64,000 bases of DNA, from assembly GCA_016946835.1 (NCBI GenBank), contig JACVTC010000239.1, positions 42,501 through 106,500 of the forward strand. The letters run 5' to 3'. This DNA comes from Neocallimastix lanati (nom. inval.) (taxonomy: Eukaryota; Neocallimastigomycota; Neocallimastigomycetes; Neocallimastigales; Neocallimastigaceae). Shown piece by piece: positions 52,667 to 62,419 of the stretch (positions are counted from its first letter, which is position 1; each line of letters starts with the position of its first letter). The notes beneath the pieces were generated by a model. The model saw nothing but the letters and a program-made list of their open reading frames with translations, made no database searches and was not told the origin of the DNA. Both the position numbers and the translations under genes were made by a program.

Positions 52667-53567
52667 TGTAAGAATCTATAATTATTTGCTAACAAATAAT
52701 TATATTTTCTTAGTTAAGTTATTATAACTATAACTTTATTTAATTACATATAATATTTATTAAATTTATTTAATTTAATTTTAAATATTCATTAATTTAA
52801 CAAAATTTATTTAATTAATTTTAAATAATATATTTACAATATGTTAAATTCTCTACTGTAACTAATGTATTTTGTATTGTATTCTATTCTGTATTTTATA
52901 ATGTATTCTGTATTTTATAATGTATTCTGTATTTTATAATGTATTCTGTATTTTATTAACTATTTAATTTTATATTTTTAATATAAGGATAAATTATATG
53001 ATCGAAATATCTTTTATTATTTTATTCTTTTATTTTCGATCATTAGATTAGATTGGAAAATCGGTTAATTAAGATTTTTTCCAATTACTTTTTAGAAGTA
53101 ATCGGTTTTACTTAATTAATGCGATGATCGATATGGATAGAATATCGATCGGAAACTTATCTAGGTTTTTCTATCTAATCTTTTCCTAGATAAGAGATTT
53201 GTTAAGATTAGAAAACCCTTTCTTATATAACCTTATTTTCATAAAAAAATATAAATAAGGCTCTTGAGTTCTCTTTGAGAAATCAAGAGTTATTATTATA
53301 AAAAACATAGTTATAATAGTAACATTTTTATATTTTTAACTTTAATAAATTAATAAAAATATTTTATTCAAAAACATATTTTTAAGATCAATTTATACAA
53401 ACAATTCTTCTCTTACATGTTGTGTTATTATTATAATTAATTTTATAATAAACTCTACATTAAAGGTAAAAAAATTTATTTTATTTTATTTTCTCAACTT
53501 AATGAATTAGTCGTTAAGTTGTAGTTAATAATTCTATTTTGAGTTAGTTCTTAATAGAATTATTACA
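52667..53567 (+). repeat. Solo LTR of a related family (B)
   Basis: 901 bp, TGTAAGAATC to GAATTATTACA, flanked by ATAAT at 52662-52666 and 53568-53572. It shares with family A the CTCTTGAG...CAAGAG hairpin (53261-53289, with one loop base changed) and a similar end (TTGTAGTTAA...). The family A element lies exactly one ATAAT to its left, so A inserted into B's left target repeat. A run of GTATTCTGTATTTTATAAT units is near 52886-52960. Confidence 0.65.
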
Positions 53568-53574
53568 ATAATAA

Positions 53575-53873
53575 TGTTAAGGTTTTAGAGAATTAAATAA
53601 AAATAAAGTAAGGAAACACAAATTTTATTTATTTATTTATTTTTATTTATTTATTTTATTAATTTTACTTGATGATATTTAAAAATTAGTAGCAAAATTT
53701 ACAACTATTTATACTTTTTTCAAGGCATAAAAGTTGTTCTTGCCACTAAATTACATTTTATTTATTTTTTTTTTTTTTATAAAAACTATTAAATTTAAAT
53801 TGATTTTTATAATTAATTATATAAAATTTAATTATAACAATATAAATAAAATACATTTATAATATTAATAAAA

Positions 53874-53918
<45 letters not shown>

Positions 53919-54416
53919 TTATTTATTTAAAAATATCTAAAATATTACTAATAAGAATTTATTTAATTGGCTATAATTTTTATTACAATCTGTTAAAATA
54001 TTCAAATAAAAATAAAAATACTATTCTAATATAAAGGTTTTTAATAAAATAAAATATTTTTCAATATAAAATAAAACATTTCGATATAAAATTTTATAAT
54101 AAAAAGTTAAAATATAATATATAAATTTTTAATTATCAATATATAAAAATATTATTAATATAAATTTTCATTATTAATATAAAAAAAAAATAAGATTTAT
54201 TATTAATATTGCTAATATAAGTTTTAAATATATAAAAATATTACTATTAATATAAGATTTAATATAAAAATATAAAGTTTAATATAATTTTTGATTTAAT
54301 TTTTGATCTTTGGATTTAAAAATTTATTAAAGTACAAAAATAATAATGTACACATAATGTATTAGAAATAAATCGTAGATTTAATTAAGAATGCATTATT
54401 TAGTACATTCTTATCA
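53575..54416 (-). repeat. 3' LTR of Ty3 element 3
   Basis: Plus strand TGTTAAGGTTTTAG to CATTCTTATCA; matches 60820-61655 with small indels in the T-runs. Poly-T at about 53878-53916. Confidence 0.9.
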
Positions 54417-54434
54417 AGATGCCCCGACGAAGAC

Positions 54435-57400
54435 TCAAGCTTCTCTGTAAGCGGAGTTAAACTTTACTAAATTTTTAAAGTGAACATTCCTATCGAGTTG
54501 CTTTCCAGTCTTCTGATCGATTAGGGTTGCCGTGTTGAATTGAATTTTTAAAATTTTAAATGGTCCATTGTAATATGGTTCTAGCTTAGTGCGGCTAAAG
54601 TTTCTAACAAGAACAAGATCACCAGCCTTTAATTCTTTTCCTTTTTTCATACTTATTTGTTCTTCTCGTCTTGTTGCCCAATACTTGTTAGCATTCTTCA
54701 CATTTTCGCATGCTTCTCTAGTCCATTGATAATGACGAACAAATTTTTCCATTAAAATTTCATCATATGATTTACCTGCATTTTCAATTGTTCTTATGGC
54801 TATATCATAAGGCTGTTGGTCTTCTCTTCCATATACTAATTCAAAACTAGAATGTCCAGTAGCTGTATTTTTGGTAGTTCGAAGTGCCCATAAAGCAGAA
54901 GGTAAAACTTCATCCCAATCTTGATTTTTCCTTCCTAATAAACGGAGTAATTTTCCAATTTCTTTATTTCGGTTTTCAGTGAGACCATTGGATTCAGGGT
55001 GATAAGTAGCTATGAATTTTACATAAACGTCATAAAGGTCAAGAAAGATTTTTGTCATGTCAGAGGTGAATTGGGCTCCATTATCGGTGGTAATAACTTG
55101 AGGCACACCATGTCTTGCAAAAACATTTATTAAAAATTTAATTATATCAGAGGAAGTTATGTTTTCAGTGGGTTCGGCTTCAACCCATTTGGTAAAGTAA
55201 TCAACAGTTACTATAATATATTGATTATTATTTCTTGTTTTTGGTAACGGTCCTATAATATCTAATCCTAAATGCACAAAAGGACCCTCTACTTTAGTTG
55301 GATGGTTTTCGGTTGGTTCTGGATATGGTTGAGGACGATTTAACTGGCATTTTTCACAATTACTAACAATTCTTTTGATATCTTTAATCATATGATTCCA
55401 ATAAAAGTTTTTCTTAAGTCTTTGATATGTTTTGTAATATCCTTCGTGGCCAATATTATGAGCTTCTAAAATTAATTTAAACCTTTCATTTTCGTCCGTT
55501 ATTAATTTTCTATAATTTCCATTGTCGATAAAGTAATCTTCACCATCAATAACAGTAAACTTTTCATTAATAAATTCCTTTATAACTTTAGATAATAATT
55601 CTTCATTATTTCCATTAGTAATTTTTGTTAATAATATCTTTCTCTCTTCCTTACTTTTCATTCTTGAAAGAGCATCAGCTAACACATTCTTTTTGCCTGA
55701 TTCATATTTTATATTAATTCCAAGCATACTAGCGGTTAGACACCATCTTGTTTGCCTTGCATTCAAAGGTTCTTTATTCTTAAATAAACCAACTAATGGT
55801 TTATGATCTGTGTAAATAGTTGTAGGTAATGGATTTCCTTCAATATAAGATTTAAATTTAGTCATACAGTAAAACAAAGCTGTTCCTTCCAAATCTGTGA
55901 TACCATAATTCTTTTCAGCTTTCTTCAAACTTCTACTTATAAAGTGTATTGGATGCTCCTTACTGGTTTCTTCTTCTTTTTGTAAAAGAACTCCACCAAT
56001 TCCATTATACGAAGCATCAGTTCTAATGATAAAAGGTTTGTCAAATGACGGAAATTTTAGAATAGGTGCATTGATTAATTTTTCTTTTAGGAGTTCAAAG
56101 CTTTCTTGTTGTTCTTTATTCCATTCATATTTAGTATTCTTTTTCAATAATTTACATAAAGGTGAGGTAATTTGAGCATATTTAGGAATAAAGTCACGAT
56201 AATATCCTATTGCTCCTAGAAATGATCTTAATTCATGAATTGATGAAGGGGCTTCCCACTTCTTAATAGCTGTTATTTTACTTTCCATGGGACTTAATCC
56301 TTTAGTAGTAAGTTTGTGACCTAATACATCAACTTCAGTTTGAAGAAAATGGCACTTTTCAATATTAATTTTTAACTTGTTTTCTTTAAATACTTCTAAT
56401 ACTTGTTTAATATGTATTAAATGTTCTTCGATACTTTTTGAATAGATCAAAACATCATCAATAAATACGTAAACAAATTCACCAATAAAAGGGAATAAAA
56501 TTTTATTCATTTCTCTTTGGAAGGTTGAGGGAGCTCCAGTAAGTCCAAAAGGCATAACCTTAAATTGATAATTTCCAAACTTAGTAGTGAAAGTGGTTAC
56601 TTCAACGCTTTCTTCATCCATTAAGATTTGGTGAAAACCAGAAAATAAATCAAGAGTTGTAAATATTTTAGCTCCTCCGAGACTATCAAAAATTTCATCT
56701 ATATATGGAACTGAATAAGAATCTTTTTCTGTCATATCATTGACTTTTCGGTAGTCAATGCACAAGCGCCACTTTCCATTGTGTTTTAGAATAAGTACTA
56801 CTGGAGATGACCATTCTGAACAGGATGGTTCTATCAATCCTTTCTTAATAAGTTTTGTAAGTTCTTCTTTTAAGATATCTGATTTTAATTTAGTTAACCT
56901 ATAACTTCTTAATTTTACTGGCTTTGAATTTGCTTTTAAACGGATCTTATGTGGTGAAAGTTTAGAAGGAGTTAGTTCTTCTGTTGAAGTGGCAACTATG
57001 TCAATCATTTCTTTGAGAATTTTAATAATTTGTTCTTTATAATCTTTATTTAAGGTACTTAAAAATTCATCACTCTCAATAAATTCCATTGGAGTTAATT
57101 CCTTTATAATTTCCTTTTCATTATTCGTTCCTTCAACTTTTCTAATAGTGCAAATTATACTTTCTTCATCATAATATTGATTATTTATTTTAGCTATTTC
57201 TTCGTATTCACTTTCTGACAAAAGTTTACATAGACTGTTTAAGGTTGGATGAATAAATAAACAATGATCGATTTGAGTTTTAAAGTTTATTAACATCTCA
57301 TAAAATGAGTCTTCTTTCTCAATAATTCTAAAGTCCGCATTAAATTCATAATTATTAATTTTTACTGGTAATCGAACAATAATTCCTTCCGAGTATTCTT

Positions 57401-58439
57401 CATCTTGTGTTGCTAGTTGGATTCTTCCACGACTTTTTCCAACTGTTTCATATTCACCAGGTAATTTATCAAAATACTGCTTAGTAACGATGCTTAGGTT
57501 ACTACAAGAATCAATTAAAAGTTTTCCTAGTACTCCGTCAACACTTGCATCAACCATTGCTAAGTCTTCTTCGGCTACTTCATTACTTTTACTTATGTAG
57601 CTATAATCATAGTTATTCACTAATAAAGTTCGTGCTATTACATTGTCTACAGTTCCAATTATTTTAGATTTTTCTAACTTTAAACCTTGAGTTAATTGTG
57701 AACGAATTTTCGGACATGCATTCAAGAGTTGACCTATCGTAATACTGGATTTAAGATTATTTAAATCATCCATAATATTGTAAGGTTCTTTATTATTCAT
57801 CATTTTGATATTCCTTTTTACTAACTGAGTATTTTCATTATTAGTTTCTTTAGTTTTTGTTGAAATTAATTTTTCCAAAGTAGTAGTTTTATTTTGTTGA
57901 TTATCTTTATTCATTTCTAGATCTTCTATTTCATTATCGATTACAAGTATATCTTCAGATTCAACTTTTTCCTTTCCTTTTGATGAATAATTGTTGTTTT
58001 CTTCTTTACTTTCTCTTACTCTTGTCATATTTCTTAATTCCTTTTCTTTTTGTTTTTCTTTGTTAATATTTGGTTGAGTTAAAATTGAAGGAAGTATTTG
58101 ATTTTTATAAACTTTATTTGGTTTATTATGTAGCTCATTTTCTTTCTTCTTTCTTAAAGCAGGAGTTGCAAAAGGACGTGGATTATCTTTTAAACTTTTA
58201 TGTACTTTCTTGGAATTATTTTCTTCTTTTTCGCTGTTATTATCATTCATTTTTCTTTTTATAGCATTAATAATGATATCATCCTCACTTTCAGTTGTGT
58301 CACTAAAATCAGATTCTTCAGATTCTTCATTAAAGGAATTATTATCAATTGGACTATTCTTAGTAAAAGTATTATTTTGTAAATTATTTAATGAAGCTAT
58401 TGTTTTGTCATTGGGAGTGCTTCTGCTCCCATTTAGAAG
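54435..58439 (-). CDS. Ty3 element 3 linker-pol polyprotein, uninterrupted
   Basis: The -1 frame is open from the frameshift site (LLNGSRSTPND...) through the first Met at 58250 to the stop, about 1,334 codons. From that Met: basic linker, SSITIGQLLNAC (about 167-178), retropepsin-like core LIDSCSN (Asp 247; Cys where Gly is usual), RT core FIDDVLIYS (Ile 597), RNase H (YTDHKPL), integrase zinc motif (HNIGHEG...CEKCQ), DDE core (DIIGPL, TTDNGAQF, ...NGLTENRNKE) and a GPF module (YYNGPFKIL). Element 3 shows that linker and pol form one frame, unlike element 1 where UGA splits them. Confidence 0.92.
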   Translation of the reverse strand, partial: LLNGSRSTPNDKTIASLNNLQNNTFTKNSPIDNNSFNEESEESDFSDTTESEDDIIINAIKRKMNDNNSEKEENNSKKVHKSLKDNPRPFATPALRKKKENELHNKPNKVYKNQILPSILTQPNINKEKQKEKELRNMTRVRESKEENNNYSSKGKEKVESEDILVIDNEIEDLEMNKDNQQNKTTTLEKLISTKTKETNNENTQLVKRNIKMMNNKEPYNIMDDLNNLKSSITIGQLLNACPKIRSQLTQGLKLEKSKIIGTVDNVIARTLLVNNYDYSYISKSNEVAEEDLAMVDASVDGVLGKLLIDSCSNLSIVTKQYFDKLPGEYETVGKSRGRIQLATQDEEYSEGIIVRLPVKINNYEFNADFRIIEKEDSFYEMLINFKTQIDHCLFIHPTLNSLCKLLSESEYEEIAKINNQYYDEESIICTIRKVEGTNNEKEIIKELTPMEFIESDEFLSTLNKDYKEQIIKILKEMIDIVATSTEELTPSKLSPHKIRLKANSKPVKLRSYRLTKLKSDILKEELTKLIKKGLIEPSCSEWSSPVVLILKHNGKWRLCIDYRKVNDMTEKDSYSVPYIDEIFDSLGGAKIFTTLDLFSGFHQILMDEESVEVTTFTTKFGNYQFKVMPFGLTGAPSTFQREMNKILFPFIGEFVYVFIDDVLIYSKSIEEHLIHIKQVLEVFKENKLKINIEKCHFLQTEVDVLGHKLTTKGLSPMESKITAIKKWEAPSSIHELRSFLGAIGYYRDFIPKYAQITSPLCKLLKKNTKYEWNKEQQESFELLKEKLINAPILKFPSFDKPFIIRTDASYNGIGGVLLQKEEETSKEHPIHFISRSLKKAEKNYGITDLEGTALFYCMTKFKSYIEGNPLPTTIYTDHKPLVGLFKNKEPLNARQTRWCLTASMLGINIKYESGKKNVLADALSRMKSKEERKILLTKITNGNNEELLSKVIKEFINEKFTVIDGEDYFIDNGNYRKLITDENERFKLILEAHNIGHEGYYKTYQRLKKNFYWNHMIKDIKRIVSNCEKCQLNRPQPYPEPTENHPTKVEGPFVHLGLDIIGPLPKTRNNNQYIIVTVDYFTKWVEAEPTENITSSDIIKFLINVFARHGVPQVITTDNGAQFTSDMTKIFLDLYDVYVKFIATYHPESNGLTENRNKEIGKLLRLLGRKNQDWDEVLPSALWALRTTKNTATGHSSFELVYGREDQQPYDIAIRTIENAGKSYDEILMEKFVRHYQWTREACENVKNANKYWATRREEQISMKKGKELKAGDLVLVRNFSRTKLEPYYNGPFKILKIQFNTATLIDQKTGKQLDRNVHFKNLVKFNSAYREA

Positions 58440-58445
58440 TTTAAA
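58393..58445 (-). promoter_or_regulatory. -1 ribosomal frameshift signal with likely pseudoknot, Ty3 element 3
   Basis: Minus-strand gag reads TCT TTA AAC TTC TAA, so U UUA AAC (58439-58445) is in X XXY YYZ phase two codons before the stop. After a 7-8 nt spacer comes TGGGAG - 8-nt loop - CTCCCA (58412-58431). The loop segment GAAGC pairs with GCTTC at 58393-58397, about 14-15 nt past the stem, giving an H-type pseudoknot. Pol is in the -1 frame. Confidence 0.86.
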
Positions 58446-59344
58446 GACTTTTTGGAATATATTTCTTTTTTATTTTTTTCCATAATCTTATTTAATTGAG
58501 GGCAATAGTATGAGTAATGACCTTCTTCCTTACAGAAGAAACAAGTTTTAACAGATAAATTTCTCATTTTCTGGGTTGATTCTTCTATAATATCTTGAGG
58601 TTTCAGTTTATTATTTGTTTGACTTGTTTGGAAAGTTTCGTTTCTTCTTTTAGGATAAAGTCTTGAAGGAGTACTGTTTTGATTATTTTGATTATGCTGG
58701 GAATTATTAACATTATAGGTATTAATATTATTGTTCCTTACAGAAAGTCTATCTACTTTCTCGGCAATTTTGAAAGCTTTCTCCATACTTATATCATCTT
58801 TAAGGGATAATTTCTTCCAGGCTTCATAATTATTTTGAATAGAATCAATATAATCTAGTACACCGATGCGCTTTCTTCTCTTTTTATCAAGTTTAGTGTA
58901 CAAAGTTCTATATCTTACATTAAAGTCTTTAATCTTTTCGTTTCTTTTAATTCGCATTGCACGAAGTTCTTTAAGAAGTAAATTTTGGTCTTCTTTAATA
59001 CTGTAAAAATTTTCAAGACTTGAAATAATTTTTCCAAGAGAAGGAAATTTAATATCATCATCAACATTTTCTTCTTCATCATCTTCTTCTTCTTCATCTG
59101 ATGAATCATCACTTTCATCATCACTATCTTCTCCCAAATCTTCAATAACGCGTTGTACTTCACCAGAGCTGGTAAGTAAACAAGCATTAAATATTGTTTC
59201 TGGATCTGTAATACCTTGTATCTTGATCCAAAGTTTTAATTCAGTAGCCCAGGACTTAATATCTAAATTGTCCTTGCTAAGTTTCACAATATCTCTTAAT
59301 TCTTTTTTCAATTCTTTAAAGCTCAAAGTTGTTTCCTTGGACAT
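58433..59344 (-). CDS. Ty3 element 3 Gag
   Basis: Starting at MSKETTLSFKELK (59344), Gag is 303 residues; the frame is open further upstream to 59410 but that part looks like leader. A very acidic insert (ESDDSSDEEEEDDEE) lies at about residues 75-95 inside the gag region. One CCHC knuckle, CFFCKEEGHYSYYC, is near the C-terminus. The stop TAA at 58433-58435 follows the slippery site by one codon. Confidence 0.88.
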   Translation of the reverse strand: MSKETTLSFKELKKELRDIVKLSKDNLDIKSWATELKLWIKIQGITDPETIFNACLLTSSGEVQRVIEDLGEDSDDESDDSSDEEEEDDEEENVDDDIKFPSLGKIISSLENFYSIKEDQNLLLKELRAMRIKRNEKIKDFNVRYRTLYTKLDKKRRKRIGVLDYIDSIQNNYEAWKKLSLKDDISMEKAFKIAEKVDRLSVRNNNINTYNVNNSQHNQNNQNSTPSRLYPKRRNETFQTSQTNNKLKPQDIIEESTQKMRNLSVKTCFFCKEEGHYSYYCPQLNKIMEKNKKEIYSKKSLNF

Positions 59345-59517
59345 TTTGTTTAAATATTTCTTGTTGTATATTAATGAGGTGATTAAATAAGAATAAATTT
59401 GGAAATACAACTTTAAAAATATAATTTAATAGGTAATTTAATATCGAATCAATTTTTAAAACAATATATTTTAGTAACTTTTGAAAATAATAATTTTATT
59501 TGCTTTCTTTAGTAGAT

Positions 59518-59800
59518 ATAAGCTCGAAATCCTTATCGACAACTTAGTAGAAATTATAAAGCACGAGGTTCTTTTCGACTACTTTATTAAGAATAATTTT
59601 TAAGTTCGAAATCTTTATCGACAACTCAATAGAATAATTTTTAAGTTCGAAATCTTTATCGACAACTCAATGGAATAATTTTAAGTTCGAAATCTTTATC
59701 GACAACTTAATAGAATAATTTTAAGTTCGAAATCTTTATCGACAACTTAATAGAATATTTTTCAAGCTCGAAATCTTTATCGACCACTTGAATTTTGTAA
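59518..59800 (-). repeat. Leader minisatellite, period about 42 bp
   Basis: About six units of AAGTTCGAAATCTTTATCGA followed by CAACTYAATAGAATAATTTT, with the end units more diverged. It lies in the leader of Ty3 element 3, 170 bases before gag on the minus strand. Each unit holds TTCGAA and TCGA palindromic cores. Confidence 0.85.
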
Positions 59801-59959
59801 TTTAGTATATTTGTAGTAATAAATTTAGAAGCAAAGTTTTATTTATTATTTTCACCTTTCAAAAATTTTTCTTTTTAAACGATAAATATTGTATTGTTAT
59901 AGCTAATAAAATTATTAATTAATTATAATTATTAAATACAAAAAAAATAATCTTTATTG

Positions 59960-60640
59960 TCGTACAATCTGATAGTACACACTGTCTGACGTGCAGCTTA
60001 CCTAATGGTGTCATGCCACGCGTGTGCCACGATTACTATATTCAATATAAAATATAGCAGTTCAGAGCCCACTAGCCCAATTACTATGTAGGATAAACTT
60101 AATCCGATAATCTATGTACGGAATAAAAAAAATTTTAAAAGTATTCAATAATATTTTTATTAACTAATAAAAATTAACTAAAAACACAATATTTTCAAAG
60201 TAAATTAAGATTCTTTTACAGGAATTATTAAACAAATAAAGTATCAGTAATAAAAAAAAATAAAAAAAAATTTAAATGGCGAAGTTAGCCAAAGTCTGAT
60301 ACTTTATATAATAAAGTGCCTTATAACTAGCACAAAGAAAAATAAAAAAAATATAAAAAAAAAACAATCTTACGCCTTCGGTGACGTAAGCTCCTTATTC
60401 GCCAGTGCTTGGAAAGTACCCGCACCTTCGTGTGTTGAAACGTTGAAGGCTGAACTATTATTACCGGGTCGGTAACCAAATACCTTCGTCTACTTTCCAA
60501 TTAATTCCCAAAATAACTATTATCCAATAACCTACTATGAATAATAGATATTTTGTTGTTTTCTGGAAATACACTGTGTATGAGCTCTATCCGCTCCTTG
60601 TTATAATTTTACAAGATTTGGTTTTTTTAGAATCTTAATT
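59960..60640 (-). other. Structured, less AT-rich leader of Ty3 element 3
   Basis: Stands out from the AT-rich background, with short inverted repeats such as CTTACG/CGTAAG (60370-60391), GTGTCATGCCACGCGTGTGCC (near 60010) and GGCGAAGTTAGCC (near 60279). No long frame is open on either strand. A role in RNA packaging or translation of the element is possible; a captured sequence is another option. Confidence 0.45.
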
Positions 60641-60796
60641 TTACTTATTTAAATAAAAAAAAAATTTTTTTTTTATATATATATCAAACAAGCGCCATAG
60701 GTTAATCAAAGGATTAACGACTTACTTGTTTATCAATATAAAATAAAAAAAAAATTAAAAAAAATCTATGTTATTTACTATTATTTCTATTTAATT

Positions 60797-60813
60797 CCCC
60801 GATATCTTCACCA
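60797..60813 (-). other. Primer-binding site of Ty3 element 3
   Basis: Minus strand TGGTGAAGATATCGGGG, 6 nt after the 5' LTR. The complement CCCCGATATCTTCACCA has the form of a tRNA 3' end. The tRNA is not identified. Confidence 0.7.
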
Positions 60814-60819
60814 TATAAA

Positions 60820-61115
60820 TGTTAAGGTTTTAGAGAATTAAATAAAAATAAAGTAAGGAAACACAAATTTTATTTATTTATTTATTTTTATTTATTTATT
60901 TTATTAATTTTACTTGATGATATTTAAAAATTAGTAGCAAAATTTACAACTATTTATACTTTTTTCAAGGCATAAAAGTTGTTCTTGCCACTAAATTACA
61001 TTTTATTTATTTTTTTTTTTATAAAAACTATTAAATTTAAATTGATTTTTATAATTAATTATATAAAATTTAATTATAACAATATAAATAAAATACATTT
61101 ATAATATTAATAAAA

Positions 61116-61158
<43 letters not shown>

Positions 61159-61655
61159 TTATTTATTTAAAAATATCTAAAATATTACTAATAAGAATTT
61201 ATTTAATTGGCTATAATTTTTATTACAATCTGTTAAAATATTCAAATAAAAATAAAAATACTATTCTAATATAAAGGTTTTTAATAAAATAAAATATTTT
61301 TCAATATAAAATAAAACATTTCGATATAAAATTTTATAATAAAAAGTTAAAATATAATATATAAATTTTTAATTATCAATATATAAAAATATTATTAATA
61401 TAAATTTTCATTATTAATATAAAAAAAAATAAGATTTATTATTAATATTGCTAATATAAGTTTTAAATATATAAAAATATTACTATTAATATAAGATTTA
61501 ATATAAAAATATAAAGTTTAATATAATTTTTGATTTAATTTTTGATCTTTGGATTTAAAAATTTATTAAAGTACAAAAATAATAATGTACACATAATGTA
61601 TTAGAAATAAATCGTAGATTTAATTAAGAATGCATTATTTAGTACATTCTTATCA
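60820..61655 (-). repeat. 5' LTR of Ty3 element 3
   Basis: 836 bp copy of 53575-54416; poly-T at about 61119-61156. Followed on the plus strand by ATAAT (61656-61660). Confidence 0.9.
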
Positions 61656-61668
61656 ATAATAGTACTCC

Positions 61669-62177
61669 GTGAGATTGGGTCAATGGTTAACGCGTATACT
61701 CTGAGGTCAATAGTCCGGAGTTCAATTCCACCTTACCACCCATTATAATCCATTTGACAGCCTAACCCTAAATCGAACAAGTCATCGTCTACACTATGAT
61801 CGTGCTTCTCAGTTGTACGTATACATTGCCTGAAGCGGGGTGATTCCTGCGTATTGTAAATCCTCATTAGTTAATGTATTCGCGTGTTCATCACGTGTTA
61901 GGATAGATTTCCTAATTTGGAGAAAGGTAATGTAGTAAATAAATAATAATGTTATAGTGTATGTGGTTGTGGCTTGCCGTATCCATCATCTCCAAATCTT
62001 GTGGTTCTGTAATCCGTGACTCAGAGCGTCGACGCCGAAATGGTATGGCATGGGAGCACTTTGTTGTATCCTGATACACCCGCTATAAAGTTTGTATGAT
62101 ATTAGTTGTCTGTTGTGGCTGGGATGATATGATCAAGACTTACAAGGGATAGTCTAAAAAAAAAAAAAAAAAAAAAA
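61669..62177 (+). mobile_element. SINE-like unit: tRNA-like head, unique body, poly-A tail
   Basis: A roughly 510-base block much less AT-rich than its surroundings. The head has TTGGGTCAATGGTTAACGCG, close to an A box, and GGAGTTCAATTCC, close to a B box, 35-40 bases apart, and ends ...ACCACCCA. A partial acceptor stem GTGAGAT/ACCTTAC can form, but the T stem pairs poorly, so it is not a working tRNA gene. The body (61743-62154) has no open frame that I recognise. The unit ends in 23 A residues. Together these suggest a tRNA-derived SINE transcribed by RNA polymerase III. No clear target duplication is seen. Confidence 0.6.
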
Positions 62178-62204
62178 GATAATAATAATAATTCCTGTAG
62201 TACA

Positions 62205-62388
62205 ATGAAAATTAAGAAAAAATTTATATTATTTTCAATTGTCATTGGTATACTATATATTTTACCATTTTTATTTATCCTTGTAAGTAAAAAATTATAT
62301 TAAAATGCTTATTTATTTATTTATTATTATCAATATTTTATTTTATTTTATTTTATTTTATTCTATTTTATTTTTATTTTTATTTTTA

Positions 62389-62419
<31 letters not shown>

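Larger units (their letters stand above)
53575..61655 (-). mobile_element. Ty3/Gypsy LTR retrotransposon no. 3, pol open
   Basis: LTRs of 842 and 836 bp (minus strand TGATAAG...CTTAACA) differ mainly in poly-T length. Gag (58433-59344) and -1 frame pol (54435-58439) have no internal stops. The primer-binding site is at 60797-60813 and the G-rich purine tract lies next to 54416. The leader, about 1.4 kb, is unusually long and contains a minisatellite and a structured less AT-rich region. The right flank is ATAAT. It looks capable of expression. Confidence 0.92.

Noticed and set aside
59518-59800. CRISPR array
   Set aside because: The units are contiguous degenerate tandem repeats without unique spacers, in a eukaryotic retrotransposon leader.
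61669-61742. A functional tRNA gene
   Set aside because: A/B-box-like motifs and a partial acceptor stem exist, but the T stem does not pair and no clear anticodon arm forms. A SINE head fits better.
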